NCBI RefSeq assembly: GCF_017591435.1
Contig: NC_059268.1
Span: forward strand, 15,540,184-15,604,183
From: Portunus trituberculatus
Taxonomy: Eukaryota > Arthropoda > Malacostraca > Decapoda > Portunidae
Direction: 5' to 3'
Length of the DNA stretch: 64,000 nt
Below, piece by piece: positions 60,850 to 64,000 of the stretch; positions within the stretch are counted from its first letter, which is position 1, and every line of letters begins with the position of its first letter. A model generated the notes under the pieces. It saw only the letters and a list, made by a program, of their open reading frames with translations. It did not search any database and had not been told where the DNA came from. The translations under genes were made by a program, and so were the position numbers.

Positions 60850-61120
60850 AGGAAGAGGAGGAGGAGGAGGAGGAGGAGAAAGGAGGGAGGGAGAGAGGAT
60901 GAGGAGGGAGAGAAGGTACTGTACACGAGGGCGGGATGGACTTAGGAGGAGGAGGAGGAGGAGGAGGAGGAGGAGGAGGTTCTGGGTGAGGGATGGTTGT
61001 GGAGATGGAGGGAAAAGAAAACAGAGGAAGAAGGAAAGGGATGATGATGATGGGGAGATGAAGGAGGAAGAATAAGAGCGGGAAGAGGAAGAGGAGCAGG
61101 AGGAGGAGGAGGAGGAGGAG
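60850..61120 (+). repeat. (GGA)n-rich polypurine region
   Basis: GGA cores at ~60854-60880, 60946-60980 and 61096-61121 in purine-rich DNA. Confidence 0.95.
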
Positions 61121-61194
61121 TGTATGGAAACGAGAAGGGGACGTGGAATGACACGAGGGAGGCTGGACTGAAAGGACACGTGTTAATTAAAGGT

Positions 61195-61197
<3 letters not shown>

Positions 61198-61271
<74 letters not shown>
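61198..61271 (+). repeat. (GA)n
   Basis: 74-bp GA tract. Confidence 0.98.
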
Positions 61272-61274
<3 letters not shown>

Positions 61275-61574
61275 TCTTACTAATCTACCATTTTTCCTAC
61301 CTAATTCTCTGCCATTTACATTTCTCCATTTGTGTAACTGTTCTTGGTGTTTTCCTTGAGCCAAGCTGTCTTTATACTGTGAAACATTTGTCTCCAGCGC
61401 TGCACAAGGCGAGACTTTAATATTTTTTTTCCTTTTTAACAGTACGAGCGGTTTGCCTCGTGGACTCAGAATTAGCACTTTGCCTTCCGCCTATATACGG
61501 TGTCTAATATTAGCCTCGACTTACAGGAATAGAAAAAATAGGCAATCACTGGATGAGTACTGATGCAAGTGACA

Positions 61575-61787
61575 TTAACTCCTCCAGTACCATGACGCGT
61601 TTTCATATTCATTACTCTCAATTTGGTGATTTTACACAGCTTCAGAAACGTATATGGGGGATTGAAATAGTAGAGACTGTGGCCATTAATCTTTTGACCT
61701 TCATAGAGCCTTCCTAATATCAATAAAATGGTCTAATCGTACACAAATCTTAAGGTAAAATATGCGTCCCAGTACTGACGGGGTTAA
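61575..61787 (+). mobile_element. TTAA-MITE copy 16
   Basis: TTAA at both ends: TTAACTCCTCCAGTACCATG and CAGTACTGACGGGGTTAA. Confidence 0.83.
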
Positions 61788-61956
61788 GGTTATGAGGAAA
61801 AGTCTATGTGTACGTTTTTATATATAGTTAATGTCTCTATCTAAATTTGGGTAGTAAGCTGAAGGCGGCTTTGGTTCCATGAGAGTTACATGTTCTTCCT
61901 ATCAGCGTTTGTCACACGAAAACTTACCATACTTGACTCCACTTAAGCCCATATTC

Positions 61957-62164
61957 TTAACCAGTACTAGGACACATTTTTACCTTGAGATTTGTCTACG
62001 ATTAGATAATTTTATTGACAGTAGGAAGGTTCTATAGAGGTCAGAAGATTAATTGTCATAGTCTTGACTATATTACTCCCCCCACATGAGTTTCTGAAGC
62101 TGAATAAAAAAACAAATAGTAAGTGGAATGAATATGTAAACGCGTAATGGTACTGAAGGGTTTA
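61957..62164 (-). mobile_element. TTAA-MITE copy 17
   Basis: Reverse orientation, from TTAACCAGTACTAGGACAC (short deletion in the left end) to GGTACTGAAGGGTTTAA. It lies only 170 bases from copy 16, head to head. Confidence 0.8.
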
Positions 62165-62438
62165 AACATTTCATCTCTGTATCCTGATCATTTCAAAAGG
62201 TTGCATTACAGGTATGGCAATTTCAAGAGAGTCTGTGAGATGGAAGTGATAAATCAACAATACTATCCCTCTCTAGTTCTTTCCACCTAGTATATATTTC
62301 AACGCTTCCTCAGCTCTCATTACCTTCACTCTCAATAACTCTGCATTTTCACGACGTCCACTCGGTGAAAGCCTTGCCCTCAGTAATGGCCATCACCTTA
62401 AGCCAGTCACTAGTCAGGAATGAGCTCCGCGTCTGTGC

Positions 62439-62660
62439 TCGTATTCAGAAACGCTGTGCTCTTTCACCACAAGTATTTTCCAAGCCCACGGAGATGATTA
62501 GCGAGGTTTTCAAGTGTTTCTCCAGTTAATAATGCAGAAATCTCGTCACTCTTCCTCTAGAACCGTAAAACAACTTTTAAAACCTCGTGTCAATTTAGAT
62601 AAAGCCTTTTTTGAAATAATGGAGGTGAAGCACAGAAGTGTTTGAGAATATGAGCTCTGG
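62439..62660 (+). repeat. family B repeat copy
   Basis: Starts GTATTCAGAAACGCTGTGC and ends AGAAGTGTTTGAGAATA, showing the inverted ends. CCACGGAGATGATTAGCG and CTCTAGAACCGTAAAA match other copies. Confidence 0.68.
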
Positions 62661-64000
62661 TGCCCGAGAAACGTAACCCTGGCGGTGCCTCGCGGTGTGG
62701 AGGGAGACGTGCCGACCACCCTTCCCGGCGCCACTCCCACCACGAGGGCTGCGGAACAAGCCATGGAGACACGGTAGGGTTATGAAAACGTGGCAGCTGG
62801 AGCGTTTAGAGGCGGGACAGGGGGAGTGTGGAGGCGGCGGCGAGTGGGAAGGGAGGGTTTGAGAGGAAAGAATAGGGAGGACATTACACTCGAGGTCATG
62901 AGCCGTGGAGGGAACGCCATTGAGGGAAGATCACGCGGATAAAGCTTAGGGAATATTTCCATTGGGCAATATAACTGAAGATTGAAGCGAAGTTATGATC
63001 TATTCTATGGAACTAACGAGTCAGAAGGGAGGTGCGATAATATTCACGGTAATTAAGATTCTTTGATGTGTATTCATTCAATTCAACTTGTCTAATGTAA
63101 CCTCGTGACGCCGGAAAGAGAAGAGAGAGAGGTGGAGGGGAGGAGAGACACGAGGACGGTACAACACAAGTGTCTGGCGTGGTTTACGGGCACTGAACCT
63201 TGGCGTCGGAACACTGGCCTGAGTAGACAACTGCGCGTGGATCTGTGTGTCGCCAGGATTAGAGGAGCAGACCACACTGACAGGGACATGCTGAACGCAC
63301 GAATGGAAGGGATCACGTGGGGGACAGGAGTACGTGAAGTAAATGACTCGAGGAAGGATAATGAGAAATACTTTATACTTGCCTTATCCGCTGCTCCGAC
63401 CATTCCTCCCGCCAACCAACAGGTCAATAGACTTGCCTTAACACCTGTTCTTGATGCTACGTATGTGTCCTCAACACCTGTTATTTTTACGAACCTTCCT
63501 AGTGTGAACGACCGAAAGGTTAGCGTGGGTAACAGGCCAACGAGGAACAGGAAGAAGCGCAGGATGAGACAGGATATGGAAAGGTGAGGACGAAGAGGAT
63601 GAGAAACAGGATAACGAGGAGGAAAATGTAAAAAGAGTAAGGAAGAAAGCAGGAAGACTGAGGGAGAACCAAGAGGAGGAATAGCACAGAGATATAAGAG
63701 GAGGATTACATGGGCTCAGCAAACACAAAAAAAAAATGTCCTCTTCCAAGCTGGTTGATTAACTTAACTCCTTAGTAAACAAGTATGGTAATACAGCTGA
63801 AGGATCCTCCCCACCCACCATTCACTCGTCTGCTCGGTTGTGAAAACAGTTGAGCAAAGTACAAATAAAGAAACTGGGATGGAATTTTTTGCAAGGAAGA
63901 ATGAAAAAGACGAGAAGAAAGACAAGGCTAACGATCAGAAAAAAAGACGAAAGAGAAAAGGGATACAAGGAATATTAAAAAGAAAGAGAAACACAAGTAA
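62661..64000. other. unique DNA to the window end
   Basis: Short GC-rich stretch at 62680-62860, then the unrecognised frame 63105-63587, then A- and GA-rich DNA. No gene is supported. Confidence 0.45.
63105..63587 (+). other. longest repeat-free ORF, unrecognised
   Basis: The frame is open for ~160 codons (first ATG 63288) without microsatellite, and the other strand is open too. The 3' end matches a donor (GGAAAG|GTGAGG, near 63574), and a pyrimidine-rich acceptor-like site precedes 63421. The sequence is basic near the end (RNRKKRR). No family is recognised; chance is likely. Confidence 0.15.

Overview
The window looks like nuclear DNA from an arthropod, most likely a decapod crustacean and possibly a crab. 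That is inference from three things: very dense dinucleotide and trinucleotide microsatellites (more than 60 tracts, several of 60-115 bp), a spliced PIM-type kinase with arthropod-sized introns, and a mix of Penelope-like, LINE and short inverted-repeat elements. Nothing looks prokaryotic. Most open frames longer than 60 codons are only (GA)n, (CA)n or trinucleotide repeats read as protein.

Genes. The one protein-coding gene I can assemble with confidence is a four-exon PIM-family serine/threonine kinase on the minus strand (15943 to 13220). It encodes 379 residues, all four splice junctions keep the frame, and a 12-histidine run lies just before the kinase domain. Two Pol III genes are clear, both on the minus strand: tRNA-Glu(CTC) at 500-571 and tRNA-Ala(CGC) at 42076-42147. 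A few short reading frames that end at good splice donors (6635, 19589, 36795, 52252-52330) are listed as weak exon candidates.

Mobile DNA. At least 17 copies of one ~210-bp element lie at 4994-62164. They have TTAA ends and ~24-bp terminal inverted repeats beginning CCC, which fits a non-autonomous piggyBac-type MITE. One copy (38497-38709) sits inside a second repeat family (family B), and the rebuilt empty site contains a single TTAA. Family B itself has inverted ends and six loci. A decayed Penelope-like retroelement (46977-49430) has reverse transcriptase and GIY-YIG remnants between ~395-bp inverted terminal repeats, each carrying a hammerhead-ribozyme-like core. Two LINE 3'-end fragments in the same orientation flank it.

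Layout. 0.5-11 kb is microsatellite-rich DNA with tRNA-Glu. 12.7-17.5 kb holds the kinase, its upstream region and GC-rich DNA, with almost no long dinucleotide tracts and no MITE. 17.9-35.4 kb is the densest microsatellite field. 36-46 kb carries many MITEs, tRNA-Ala and low-copy tandem repeats. 46.7-49.7 kb is the nested retroelement block. 50-64 kb is unique or GC-rich DNA with more MITEs and family B copies. I see no sign that the genes form a shared pathway.
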